Position numbers and translations under genes: made by a program. 29,966 nucleotides of DNA from Candidatus Melainabacteria bacterium (lineage in GTDB: Bacteria > Cyanobacteriota > Vampirovibrionia > Vampirovibrionales > JAJTHC01): the NCBI GenBank assembly GCA_026389055.1, contig JAPLIO010000088.1:1-29966 (forward strand), given 5' to 3'. Of the stretch, positions 8,147-14,958 are shown in pieces. The stretch's first letter is position 1. Each line of letters starts with the position of its first letter. Below the pieces are notes generated by a model that saw only the letters and a list, made by a program, of their open reading frames with translations, did no database searches and was not told the origin of the DNA.

Positions 8147-9043
8147 TTAGGGTATTTTTGCAAAATAATCCGTCAGTTTTTCAAACCGTTTTTCAGGGTC
8201 TGGTACTGCCATAGCAAACTTCTGTTTAATGAGCCGATAATTACTAGGGTTGTAAACTGTTCGCCCCGTTTGAGCTTCGTAATAATTTTTAGGGGGTTGA
8301 TCAAAAAAAGTAAACGCCTCAATATCACTCAAAACAGTCAACGCCGCAATAGATTTTTCAGGATTGTAGTGGAGCTTTTTCAGTTCATCCATCGTCATTC
8401 TATCTATTTTAAAGATAAAATTAGGATAGGCCTTATACGCTTGGTAAGATGCCCACCCAGAATACGGTAACGAAAGTAAACTGGTTGCAAACAGCAACGG
8501 AACACCCCCAGGGAACGCCCCTATTTTACTATGCAAATTAACTTTTTGTGCTTTATCAGCACCCTTATTTTTCTTCCAAGTAATGGCATTTAAAATCATA
8601 AAAGCTCTGGCATCAGGGGTTTGTAAAGCATTCCATAAGCCTTTACCGATAAAAAAAGCACCCCTATTATAGATGAACGCATTGTAAAGCCGAGTGGCAC
8701 TACTGACCTTGAACATAGCCAATTGCGATAAGTAACTCGGGTTACTGTCGTAAATTGTTTTTAAGACTTGGTTTAGTTCAGTCAGCGTCCGTTTATGGGT
8801 TTGATACTCTGATTCATTGAGGAAATCCGTCGGGCTGGAAGAAGTACTACTTGTAGATTTTTCTGTGGTTTCTTGTTGATTCGGTGTTCCCCAAGGCAAG
8901 TTTTCTATATCTATTACATCCACCGTATCTGCATCATAATCCTCCGCAGCCATTACGGTATAACCTGAAGAAACGGTTAGCACTAAAATTAACGAAATAG
9001 TAATACTCAACCACCGAAAAAAAGTCAATACAAAAGTCATCAT
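8147..9043 (-). CDS. Secreted M48-peptidase-like protein without the zinc-binding motif
   Basis: Residues 1-33 form a signal peptide with a cleavage-like VMAA site; a Ser/Thr-rich linker follows to about residue 72. The rest follows the order of M48 metallopeptidase landmarks. NAFIYNRGAFFIGKGLWNAL (121-140) matches the strand and helix before the active site. The position where HEXXH should lie, about 152-156, reads NAITW. FKIDRM (211-216) stands where ExxADR normally supplies the third zinc ligand, and HYNPEKSIAAL follows in place of GYDP..A. VPDPEKRFEKL (280-290) corresponds to THPDPEKRIxxL. The fold thus seems kept while the zinc ligands are gone, so it is probably not a peptidase. It follows atpC by 36 bases on the same strand and begins with two ATG codons. 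The family call is by eye. Confidence 0.65.
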   Translation of the reverse strand: MMTFVLTFFRWLSITISLILVLTVSSGYTVMAAEDYDADTVDVIDIENLPWGTPNQQETTEKSTSSTSSSPTDFLNESEYQTHKRTLTELNQVLKTIYDSNPSYLSQLAMFKVSSATRLYNAFIYNRGAFFIGKGLWNALQTPDARAFMILNAITWKKNKGADKAQKVNLHSKIGAFPGGVPLLFATSLLSLPYSGWASYQAYKAYPNFIFKIDRMTMDELKKLHYNPEKSIAALTVLSDIEAFTFFDQPPKNYYEAQTGRTVYNPSNYRLIKQKFAMAVPDPEKRFEKLTDYFAKIP

Positions 9044-9079
9044 AAGGGTTAATTTGTCCTCTTAAGTCAGTTTATTCCA

Positions 9080-9343
9080 TTACTGGCAAAGTACGACCAC
9101 TTCATCCCCATCTGTGGATAAAATGGCTTTACTAGGCAAAGTAACCGAGCGTTTTTCACCCGATAAATCCCGAAATTCCAACACGCCCTGCTTTAATGGG
9201 GCTAACAACGGCTGATGCTTAGGCAAGATGCCAAACGAGCCTTCTTCACCACAAGCCACCACGGATAGAACGGGTTCGTTATCTAACAGTGTTTTTTCAG
9301 GTGATAACACCAATAAGTTTAAATATTTTGCAGCAATTGCCAT
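9080..9343 (-). CDS. atpC: ATP synthase F1 epsilon subunit, short form
   Basis: Epsilon joins the central stalk of the F1Fo ATP synthase. The 87 residues match the N-terminal beta-sandwich: LNLLVLSPEKTLLDNEP, then GSFGILPKHQPLLAPLKQGVLEF and the closing strands ending in VVVLCQ. Typical bacterial epsilon has 130-140 residues with a C-terminal helical hairpin that inhibits ATP hydrolysis; that part is absent. Green sulfur bacteria are known to have similarly short epsilon subunits. The ATG at 9343 is preceded by AGGTG. The gene lies downstream of atpD on the same strand, separated by a 237-base gap that holds a MITE-like element. The beta-epsilon pair away from the other ATP synthase genes is the cyanobacterial arrangement. 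Confidence 0.92.
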   Translation of the reverse strand: MAIAAKYLNLLVLSPEKTLLDNEPVLSVVACGEEGSFGILPKHQPLLAPLKQGVLEFRDLSGEKRSVTLPSKAILSTDGDEVVVLCQ

Positions 9344-9378
9344 AGTAGTACACCTAAATTCTTATATAAAATAGCTTT

Positions 9379-9520
9379 GAGATTGCAGAAAAAGGCTCCA
9401 TTAGGCGTGCTAGCGTTGTTATTGTGCTACTCGTTCGGTTATTTAGTTAGGCTAAACGCCCATCACTGCGTTGCTCATGCCTAGCTATCACATCCTACTG
9501 AAAATTTTTTCTGCAATCTC
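9379..9520. mobile_element. MITE-like element with 15-bp perfect inverted ends
   Basis: GAGATTGCAGAAAAA at 9379-9393 is the exact reverse complement of TTTTTCTGCAATCTC at 9506-9520. CTTT flanks the element on both sides (9375-9378 and 9521-9524), as a 4-bp target duplication would. The 142-bp interval has no coding capacity. In reverse orientation its interior shares short blocks with the element at 21152-21297: CTAGGCA, a GCAA segment, GGCGT and TAACAACG. It sits between atpD and atpC and would be transcribed with them. Confidence 0.65.
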
Positions 9521-9580
9521 CTTTAATCAAAAATCGATTCCCTTTCCCTCAAGATGAAGAAAAGGGAATTGGTATAAAAA

Positions 9581-11020
9581 TTAGACGGCGGTTTTTAATT
9601 CTTCCGCTTTTTGAACGGCCTCTTCAATGGTACCTACCATGTAGAAGGCTTGTTCTGGGAGGTGATCCCATTTACCGTCCAAAATTTCTCTAAACCCACG
9701 AATGGTATCTTCTTTTTTAACGTAAGTACCGGGGGTGCCATTAAATACTTCGGCTACATGGAACGGTTGAGACAAGAAGCGTTGAACCCGTCTAGCCCGT
9801 GCAACCACGTTTCTATCTTCATCGGAAAGTTCATCCATCCCTAAAATAGCAATAATATCTTGCAAATCTTTGTAGCGTTGAAGCACGGCTTGTACGCCCC
9901 GAGCAATTTCGTAGTGGTCTTGCCCAACAATCCGAGGCTCTAAGGCTTTAGAAGTAGAAGCCAAAGGGTCAACGGCAGGGTAAATACCCATTTCAGCAAT
10001 TTGCCGAGAAAGAACAGTTGTTGCATCAAGGTGAGCAAAGGTGTTAGCTGGGGCTGGGTCAGTCAAGTCATCAGCAGGAACGTAAACGGCTTGAATCGAA
10101 GTAATAGACCCATCTTTCGTGGAAGTAATCCGTTCTTGCAAATCGCCCATTTCGTTTGCTAGCGTTGGCTGGTACCCTACAGCTGAAGGCATCCGTCCTA
10201 ACAAGGCTGAAACTTCCGCACCTGCTTGGGTGAAACGAAAAATGTTATCTACAAAGAATAAAACGTCTTGTTTGGCTTCGTCTCTGAAGTATTCAGCGGT
10301 GGTTAATGCTGAAAGAGCAACCCGCAAACGGGCACCTGGGGGTTCGTTCATTTGTCCGTAAACCAAGGCTACTTTATCTAAAACGTTAGAATCTTTCATT
10401 TCGTGGTAAAGGTCGTTACCTTCGCGTGTCCGTTCGCCAACACCCGCAAAAACGGAAACCCCACCATGCCCTTTGGCAATGTTGTTAATGAGTTCCATAA
10501 TGATAACGGTTTTACCAACGCCCGCACCACCAAACAAACCAACTTTACCACCCCGAGTATAAGGGGCTAATAAATCAACAACCTTAATACCTGTTTCAAA
10601 AATTTCCATGGCGGTGTTTTGCTCATCAATAGCAGGTGCTTTACGATGAATACCCCAGTGTGGTGCATCATCTACGGAACCGCATTCATCAACAGGTTGC
10701 CCTAACACGTTTAAAATACGCCCTAAGGTTTTAGGCCCTACGGGCACTTGAATATCGGCAGCTGTGTTGATAACCGTCATGCCCCGAGTAATACCGTCGG
10801 TTTCATCCATAGCGATAGCACGAACCCGATTATTACCCAAATGTTGCTGCACTTCCAAGGTAAGGTGAATGGTTTTGCCTGTAGGATCTGTATCTTCAAT
10901 AATTAAGGCATTGTAAATTTCAGGTAATGCCCCAGCGGGGAATTCAACGTCAATAACAGGCCCAATAACTTGGGTTACTAACCCTGTTGGTAAAGCGGAT
11001 GCGGCGGTTGTCGTCATCAT
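9581..11020 (-). CDS. atpD: ATP synthase F1 beta subunit
   Basis: Beta carries the catalytic sites of the F1Fo ATP synthase. The Walker A motif GGAGVGKT is at residues 164-171. VLFFVDNIFRFTQAG is the Walker B region, followed by SALLGRMPSAVGYQPTLA and the conserved VYVPADDLTDPAPANTFAHLDATTVLSR segment. The length from the chosen start is 479 residues, normal for the family. The frame stays open upstream to 11110, but GAGGGAG lies about 11 bases before the tandem ATGs at 11020 and 11017, and the conserved sequence begins just after (GLVTQVIGPVIDVEF). Only atpC follows on the strand; the other ATP synthase genes are not in the window, as expected for the split cyanobacterial arrangement. Confidence 0.98.
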   Translation of the reverse strand: MMTTTAASALPTGLVTQVIGPVIDVEFPAGALPEIYNALIIEDTDPTGKTIHLTLEVQQHLGNNRVRAIAMDETDGITRGMTVINTAADIQVPVGPKTLGRILNVLGQPVDECGSVDDAPHWGIHRKAPAIDEQNTAMEIFETGIKVVDLLAPYTRGGKVGLFGGAGVGKTVIIMELINNIAKGHGGVSVFAGVGERTREGNDLYHEMKDSNVLDKVALVYGQMNEPPGARLRVALSALTTAEYFRDEAKQDVLFFVDNIFRFTQAGAEVSALLGRMPSAVGYQPTLANEMGDLQERITSTKDGSITSIQAVYVPADDLTDPAPANTFAHLDATTVLSRQIAEMGIYPAVDPLASTSKALEPRIVGQDHYEIARGVQAVLQRYKDLQDIIAILGMDELSDEDRNVVARARRVQRFLSQPFHVAEVFNGTPGTYVKKEDTIRGFREILDGKWDHLPEQAFYMVGTIEEAVQKAEELKTAV

Positions 11021-11102
11021 AAAAAAGAGAGTCTCCCTCAAATTGAAGTGTGTTGCCAGATGAAAATACATCTTAGTGGTACATAAATAAGCTGATGCTA
11101 CT

Positions 11103-11131
11103 ATCATCATTCAAACAAACTAAGGGGTCAA
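11103..11131 (-). promoter_or_regulatory. Putative atpD promoter
   Basis: Read on the minus strand, TTGACC (complement of 11126-11131) is followed after 17 bases by GATGAT (complement of 11103-11108). The -35 box matches the consensus at five of six positions; the -10 box is weaker. It would give a leader of about 75 bases before the ATG at 11020. Confidence 0.35.
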
Positions 11132-11440
11132 TACTTAGGGTTAAACCAAATGCCTTCATCCGTTTTTTTGTTTTTTAAAAGATGACTAGCACAAAACTCC
11201 CTCTATCTTGTTTTTATACACTTGGATATCGGGAATGCTTTTAATAATAGATGCAATGGATTGTTGTCTCTTCTTTTCGAAATTTGCCACCACTGTCAAT
11301 TCGGCTTTTAGAAACAACCACCTTCGCCAAACAAAAGCTTTTCTAACAAATCAAGTCAGTTACAAATCTTCTTTTACGCTTTTAAAAACTTTTCATATTT
11401 TGTTTACACTTTATAACTTTTAGGATTGGGGAATACAGCT
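11132..11440. other. AT-rich divergent intergenic region
   Basis: This stretch separates atpD (minus) from the small coiled-coil gene (plus). An open frame at 11208-11423 has no ribosome site and an irregular composition rich in F, L and N, so I treat it as non-coding. I see no strong hairpin or repeat in it. Confidence 0.4.
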
Positions 11441-11770
11441 ATGGGGTTCGCTGCAAGTAGCGCACGGCTCTATATGTTGCTTGCTCGCAAAATGGATTTA
11501 GAATTCCAGTTGCAGCAAATCAACCAAGCAAGGCTAAGGTTAACGAACGTACTGGATAAATTATATGTCAATGCCCAGTCGTTAGAACCCGAAAACCCTG
11601 CCGTGGTTTTACAAGAGCAATTTATGGAGCGTATTCAAAACCAAGATAAACGATTGGAACTGATTGCTAACCGTATTCAGCTTCAACACCAAGCAATTAC
11701 TACGGAAGTAGAGGGATTGCGGAAGATTATTAGCAAAAGCATTGAAAGTACGTTTAAGCTTCAAGCGTAA
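11441..11770 (+). CDS. Small coiled-coil protein, MGFAASSARLYMLLARK N-terminus
   Basis: The protein has 109 residues from the ATG at 11441, which GGGGA precedes by 8 bases; a TTG at 11426 in the same frame is less likely. Almost the entire chain is predicted helix with heptad-like hydrophobic spacing (LEFQLQQINQARLRLTNVL, then EQFMERIQNQDKRLELIANRIQ). The opening, a short A/S-rich segment followed by ARLxxLxARKxDLEFQxQxI, is one I associate from memory with small proteins recurrent in Vampirovibrionia genomes; their function is unknown to me. No signal peptide or membrane span is present. It lies between atpD (divergent) and the respiratory operon. Confidence 0.65.
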   Translation: MGFAASSARLYMLLARKMDLEFQLQQINQARLRLTNVLDKLYVNAQSLEPENPAVVLQEQFMERIQNQDKRLELIANRIQLQHQAITTEVEGLRKIISKSIESTFKLQA

Positions 11771-11946
11771 CGTGCCTGAAATCACTCTATAATAATTAAA
11801 TTTCGGTTTAATTGTTAAGGCTTTATTAATACACCAATCTACATGCGTCCGCTCAAGGAGTATTACCGTAAGACGGTTTAAACTAAACGAGTAAGCAGTT
11901 AATAACTGTTAGGCAAATAACCTTCACCTTAATCAATTCTCTATTC

Positions 11947-11964
11947 AATGATTAAATAATCATT
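11947..11964. promoter_or_regulatory. Perfect 18-bp dyad upstream of the respiratory operon
   Basis: AATGATTA-AA-TAATCATT is a perfect inverted repeat with 8-bp arms. It ends two bases before a good -35 hexamer, so its centre is about 45 bases upstream of the predicted transcription start. This is close to where CRP/FNR-type activators bind. The half-site contains TGAT/ATCA as in FNR sites, but the spacing is 6 rather than 4, so no regulator is named. Confidence 0.45.
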
Positions 11965-11965
11965 A

Positions 11966-11994
11966 TTGCTCTTTTTTTTTGCTAGCGGTATAAT
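11966..11994 (+). promoter_or_regulatory. Promoter of the respiratory operon
   Basis: TTGCTC at 11966-11971 and TATAAT at 11989-11994 are separated by exactly 17 bases. Transcription would start near 12001 and give a leader of about 200 bases before the first gene. The leader contains a short dyad, GTAAC-AA-GTTAC, at 12063-12074. A second TATAAT at 12188-12193, almost at the gene start, could be a further promoter. The 433-base gap before the operon holds no gene. Confidence 0.6.
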
Positions 11995-12221
11995 GCTGGC
12001 AACCTAAAAACTTGATTAATTTAGGGTTTCGCTGTCAAATAAGTTCATTTATCGCTTTGATAGTAACAAGTTACAACAGTATTTCTAACCGTTAAAACGT
12101 AGCCACTTCAATCAAATAATCTTGTGGTTTTAGTTTTTCAGTATGGAAATGTTGGGTTTACCCCTGTTGCCATGTTAACTGTTTTCGTATAATCGTTTAG
12201 TAGATGGGACCGCTCTATCTT

Positions 12222-13358
12222 ATGGATCCAATCACATTATTCCCAATCGGCACCTACCAACCTTCGCCGTTTCCAGCACCCCTGTGGTTAATGGAACTGT
12301 TGTTGGTTGTCGGATTTTTTCTTCATGCCATTCCTATGAACATTGCATTGATGGGTGGTATTACTTCCGCTGTTTTCCTGTTTAAAGGTAAAAATCAACC
12401 AGATAGTTATGAACAACGTGCAGGTAAGCAACTTGCTGCTGCCTTGCCTATCGTAACCACAGCGGCAATCACGAATGGGATTGTTCCTTTGTTGTTTTTA
12501 CAAATACTTTATGGCCCACTCGTTTACACATCCTCTATTTTAATGGCGGTGCCTTGGCTCAGTATCTTATTCCTGTTAGTTATTGGGTACTATGGTTTAT
12601 ACATATTCAACTATGGGCAAAAGAAATTCGGAGATAAATCTCCGTGGTTCTTGTTGGCTTCTTCAATTGTGTTTATGGTTATTGCCTTCTTCTTTAGTAA
12701 TAACATGACGCTGATGTTGACCCCTCAGAAATTCTTGCCTCTGTACCAAGCTAGCCCTAGTGGTATGCACTTGAATTTAGATGAACCCACCTTAATTCCT
12801 CGGTTTTTACACTTTGCTTTAGGTGCAATAGCCGTAACAGGGTTAGGCATCGGTAGTTTTGGGCTTTATTATAAGAATAGAGACGCAGGCTATAGCAACT
12901 GGCTGATTAAAACAGGGGCTTCCTTGTTTTTAGCCATTACGTTGCTTCAAACCATCGTGGGGCCTTGGTTCCTATTTAGTTTACCAGCCGATGTACAACA
13001 TCAATTCCTTGATTTAGAGCACGGTATTATTGGGAAAACTCATTTTGCTTCCCACTTGTTGCTAACCTCTTTTGGGTTGGATGCTATTGCCTTAATCGCT
13101 ATGGGTATTGCTTATGTAAAAGGTAGTACAAAAGCGTTTACAGTTGGGTTAATATCCGCTTTATTGTTAGTGGGTGGCATGGTTGAAATTCGTCATTTAG
13201 TACGGGTTTTTTCCACGCAAACCATTATCAACCCAAGTAATCATCCTGTAGAACCGCAATCAGCCATTTTAGGCATCTTCTTAGTGCTATTTGTTGCATT
13301 GATTGGTTACCTTATTTGGTTAGGAAAACAAGTTCACAAAGCGTATCAAAACAAGTAA
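12222..13358 (+). CDS. bd-oxidase-like multi-span membrane protein, first gene of the respiratory operon
   Basis: The protein has 378 residues from 12222 and about nine or ten hydrophobic spans. I choose 12222 because GGGA precedes it; an in-frame ATG at 12204 has no ribosome site and lies almost at a possible transcription start. Histidines sit in membrane helices in bd-like contexts: GFFLHAIPMNIALMGG in the first span (compare FHVFISHFAIGGG in the CydA-like protein of the same operon), PRFLHFALGAIAVTGLGIG, and GKTHFASHLLL. It may be a second bd-type subunit that binds heme or holds the CydA-like partner. It is not an ordinary CydB as far as I can tell. It precedes the Rieske gene by about 20 bases. 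The family name is uncertain; membrane location and linkage to respiration are well supported. Confidence 0.7.
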   Translation: MDPITLFPIGTYQPSPFPAPLWLMELLLVVGFFLHAIPMNIALMGGITSAVFLFKGKNQPDSYEQRAGKQLAAALPIVTTAAITNGIVPLLFLQILYGPLVYTSSILMAVPWLSILFLLVIGYYGLYIFNYGQKKFGDKSPWFLLASSIVFMVIAFFFSNNMTLMLTPQKFLPLYQASPSGMHLNLDEPTLIPRFLHFALGAIAVTGLGIGSFGLYYKNRDAGYSNWLIKTGASLFLAITLLQTIVGPWFLFSLPADVQHQFLDLEHGIIGKTHFASHLLLTSFGLDAIALIAMGIAYVKGSTKAFTVGLISALLLVGGMVEIRHLVRVFSTQTIINPSNHPVEPQSAILGIFLVLFVALIGYLIWLGKQVHKAYQNK

Positions 13359-13379
13359 AGATTGGAGAGTCGTCTCGTG

Positions 13380-13907
13380 ATGATGACAACACAACAAGAA
13401 GAACAAGTAACCACCACAAATACTGCTGAAGTAGATTATGCTACAGAAACACCTTCTGAAGTGATGAACAGACGAGTATTTATGGGTAGCATGATTGGTA
13501 TATTTGGTGCTGTTATGGCGGCTGTAGCTGCTGGACCTTTACTAAGCTACTTATGGCCACCGAAATCTACCGCTATTAAGATTGACAAATTAGTGCTGGG
13601 TAAAGTAGCGGAATTTCCTGCTGGTACTTCTAAGAACTTTAAATTTGGCAGTATCCCTGCCTTATTTATTCATTCGCCAGATGGTAGCATGCACGCCTTT
13701 AACGCCACCTGTTCCCACTTGGGCTGTACGGTTCAATATCAAACGGCGAAAAATAATATTTACTGTGCTTGCCACGGCGGAACGTATGATCCTGCAACAG
13801 GTAATGTGGTAGCGGGTCCTCCTCCTGAAGGTTTGCATAAACTGTTAGCTTCCGTTGAAGCGGGTGAAATTGTTATTCGTCCTGAAAAAGCAGGAGCAAA
13901 AGCCTAA
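13380..13907 (+). CDS. Rieske [2Fe-2S] protein of a cytochrome bc/b6f-type complex
   Basis: The Rieske subunit takes electrons from quinol at the Qo site and passes them to a c-type cytochrome or a similar acceptor. Residues 31-57 give an NRRVFMG twin-arginine-like motif followed by one membrane span, so the cluster domain should lie outside the membrane. The cluster ligands are C111 and H113 in CSHLGC and C129 and H132 in CACHGG; C116 and C131 should form the conserved disulfide. GPPPEGL follows, as in the family. The length of 175 residues is normal. The start is a GTG-ATG-ATG run at 13377-13385 with GGAGAG before it; ATG 13380 is used here. The cytochrome b gene follows. Confidence 0.95.
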   Translation: MMTTQQEEQVTTTNTAEVDYATETPSEVMNRRVFMGSMIGIFGAVMAAVAAGPLLSYLWPPKSTAIKIDKLVLGKVAEFPAGTSKNFKFGSIPALFIHSPDGSMHAFNATCSHLGCTVQYQTAKNNIYCACHGGTYDPATGNVVAGPPPEGLHKLLASVEAGEIVIRPEKAGAKA

Positions 13908-13958
13908 TTTCAACGAGTATCTAGTTAGTATTAATTGTTAGTATGGAGAATTCCCCCT

Positions 13959-14720
13959 GTGGCATTTCCATTGACGGCCGCCATTAAGTTTGCCACCAAA
14001 AAAGAGGTTCCTGTTCATAAGCAGTCTATTTGGTATTATATGGGCGGCATTTGTATGCTGTTTGTTGTACTGCAGCTAGTAACAGGCTTGTTATTGATGG
14101 TTCACTATGTGCCCAGTTTTGATGGTGCATACCAATCTGTTATGGCAATCAACAATAAAATCCCCTTTGGCTGGCTCATTCGTTCCATGCACAGTTGGGG
14201 TGCTAACTTGTTTATCGCCACTTTGGTGATTCACATGTTTTCCACTTATTTCATGAAGGCTTATCGATCTCCTCGGGAGCTGACTTGGTTTTCAGGTTTG
14301 GGCTTAATTGGCTTAGCGATGGTCTTCGGTTTTACGGGCTACCTGTTACCCATGGATGAAATGGCTTTTTTCGCCTCTAAAGTTGGGGTTGATGTAGCAG
14401 GTGAAGCACCCTTTATTGGTGAACTTGTTGCCAACTTTGTGCGGGGTGGTGAAGAAATTGGTCAAGGAACAATCAATCGGTTTTTCTTGATTCACGTTTG
14501 TGCCTTACCCGCTGCCTTAATGGGTGCATTAGGCTTGCACTTATTACTCATTCAAATTCATGGTATTTCTGAACCTGAATACTTTAAAAAACTGAGCATT
14601 AAAAAGTACGAAAAATTCTTCCCAGACTTTATTATGAACGATATGTTTGTTTGGGGTGGCGTTACCTTACTATTTTTAGCGATTGTTTGCCTGAGCGGCA
14701 GCTGCTCCTATTGGTATTAA
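13959..14720 (+). CDS. Cytochrome b, b6-like N-terminal part (ends at apparent frameshift)
   Basis: This is the diheme subunit that oxidises quinol together with the Rieske protein. GTG at 13959 is chosen because GGAGA lies 10 bases upstream; the frame is open back to a TTG at 13935 without a ribosome site. Four heme histidines are present in MHSWGANLFIATLVIH and IHVCALPAALMGALGLH. The second pair is 15 residues apart, the cytochrome b6 rather than bc1 spacing. Counted from the TTG they are H86, H100, H187 and H202. The b6 cysteine that binds heme ci (FYCLGG) is replaced by tyrosine (WYYMGG); a cysteine lies four residues later. The frame then runs into the first subunit-IV span (MNDMFVWGGVTLLFLAI) and ends with SCSYWY at 14720, after the reading frame appears to be lost near 14691-14697. 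Confidence 0.9.
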   Translation: MAFPLTAAIKFATKKEVPVHKQSIWYYMGGICMLFVVLQLVTGLLLMVHYVPSFDGAYQSVMAINNKIPFGWLIRSMHSWGANLFIATLVIHMFSTYFMKAYRSPRELTWFSGLGLIGLAMVFGFTGYLLPMDEMAFFASKVGVDVAGEAPFIGELVANFVRGGEEIGQGTINRFFLIHVCALPAALMGALGLHLLLIQIHGISEPEYFKKLSIKKYEKFFPDFIMNDMFVWGGVTLLFLAIVCLSGSCSYWY

Positions 14721-14958
14721 GCCTGAATGGTATTTCTTATCTCAGTTTCAAGTGCTTAAACTAATGCCTTCTCAGTTTCTCTTCTTTGAAGGGGCTCATG
14801 TGGCGATGGCAATTATTGGTGCTGCGGCTTCAACCATGGTATTAATACCATTTTTAGATACGGGTAAAAACCCCACCATATCTAAATTAGCTACTATTTG
14901 GGGTGTTGTATTCCTTATCGCTTTAGGCGTATTAACCTATATGGGGTTACAAGTATAA
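14695..14958 (+). pseudogene. Subunit IV-like C-terminal part of cytochrome b, in the +1 frame
   Basis: In the +1 frame the sequence continues the cytochrome b: AAAPIGIKPEWYFLSQFQVL holds the KPEWYF Qo-site motif, followed by two membrane spans and VLIPFLDTGKNP. A TGA at 14692-14694 precedes it in this frame and no start codon lies before the motif; the first candidate, GTG at 14752, would leave out KPEWYF. The simplest reading is one fused b6+IV gene (13959-14958) interrupted by a one-base difference near 14691-14697. This may be a real mutation, recoding, or a sequence error. No homopolymer or classic slippery heptamer is visible. The stop overlaps the next start (TAATG at 14956-14960). Confidence 0.75.

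Noticed and set aside
11208..11423. 71-residue open frame upstream of the coiled-coil gene
   Set aside because: AT-rich intergenic DNA with no ribosome site and no recognisable pattern.
14752..14958. Separate subunit IV gene starting at GTG 14752
   Set aside because: This start would leave out KPEWYF and its flanks, which are conserved and precede it in the same frame. A frameshifted fused gene explains the sequence better.
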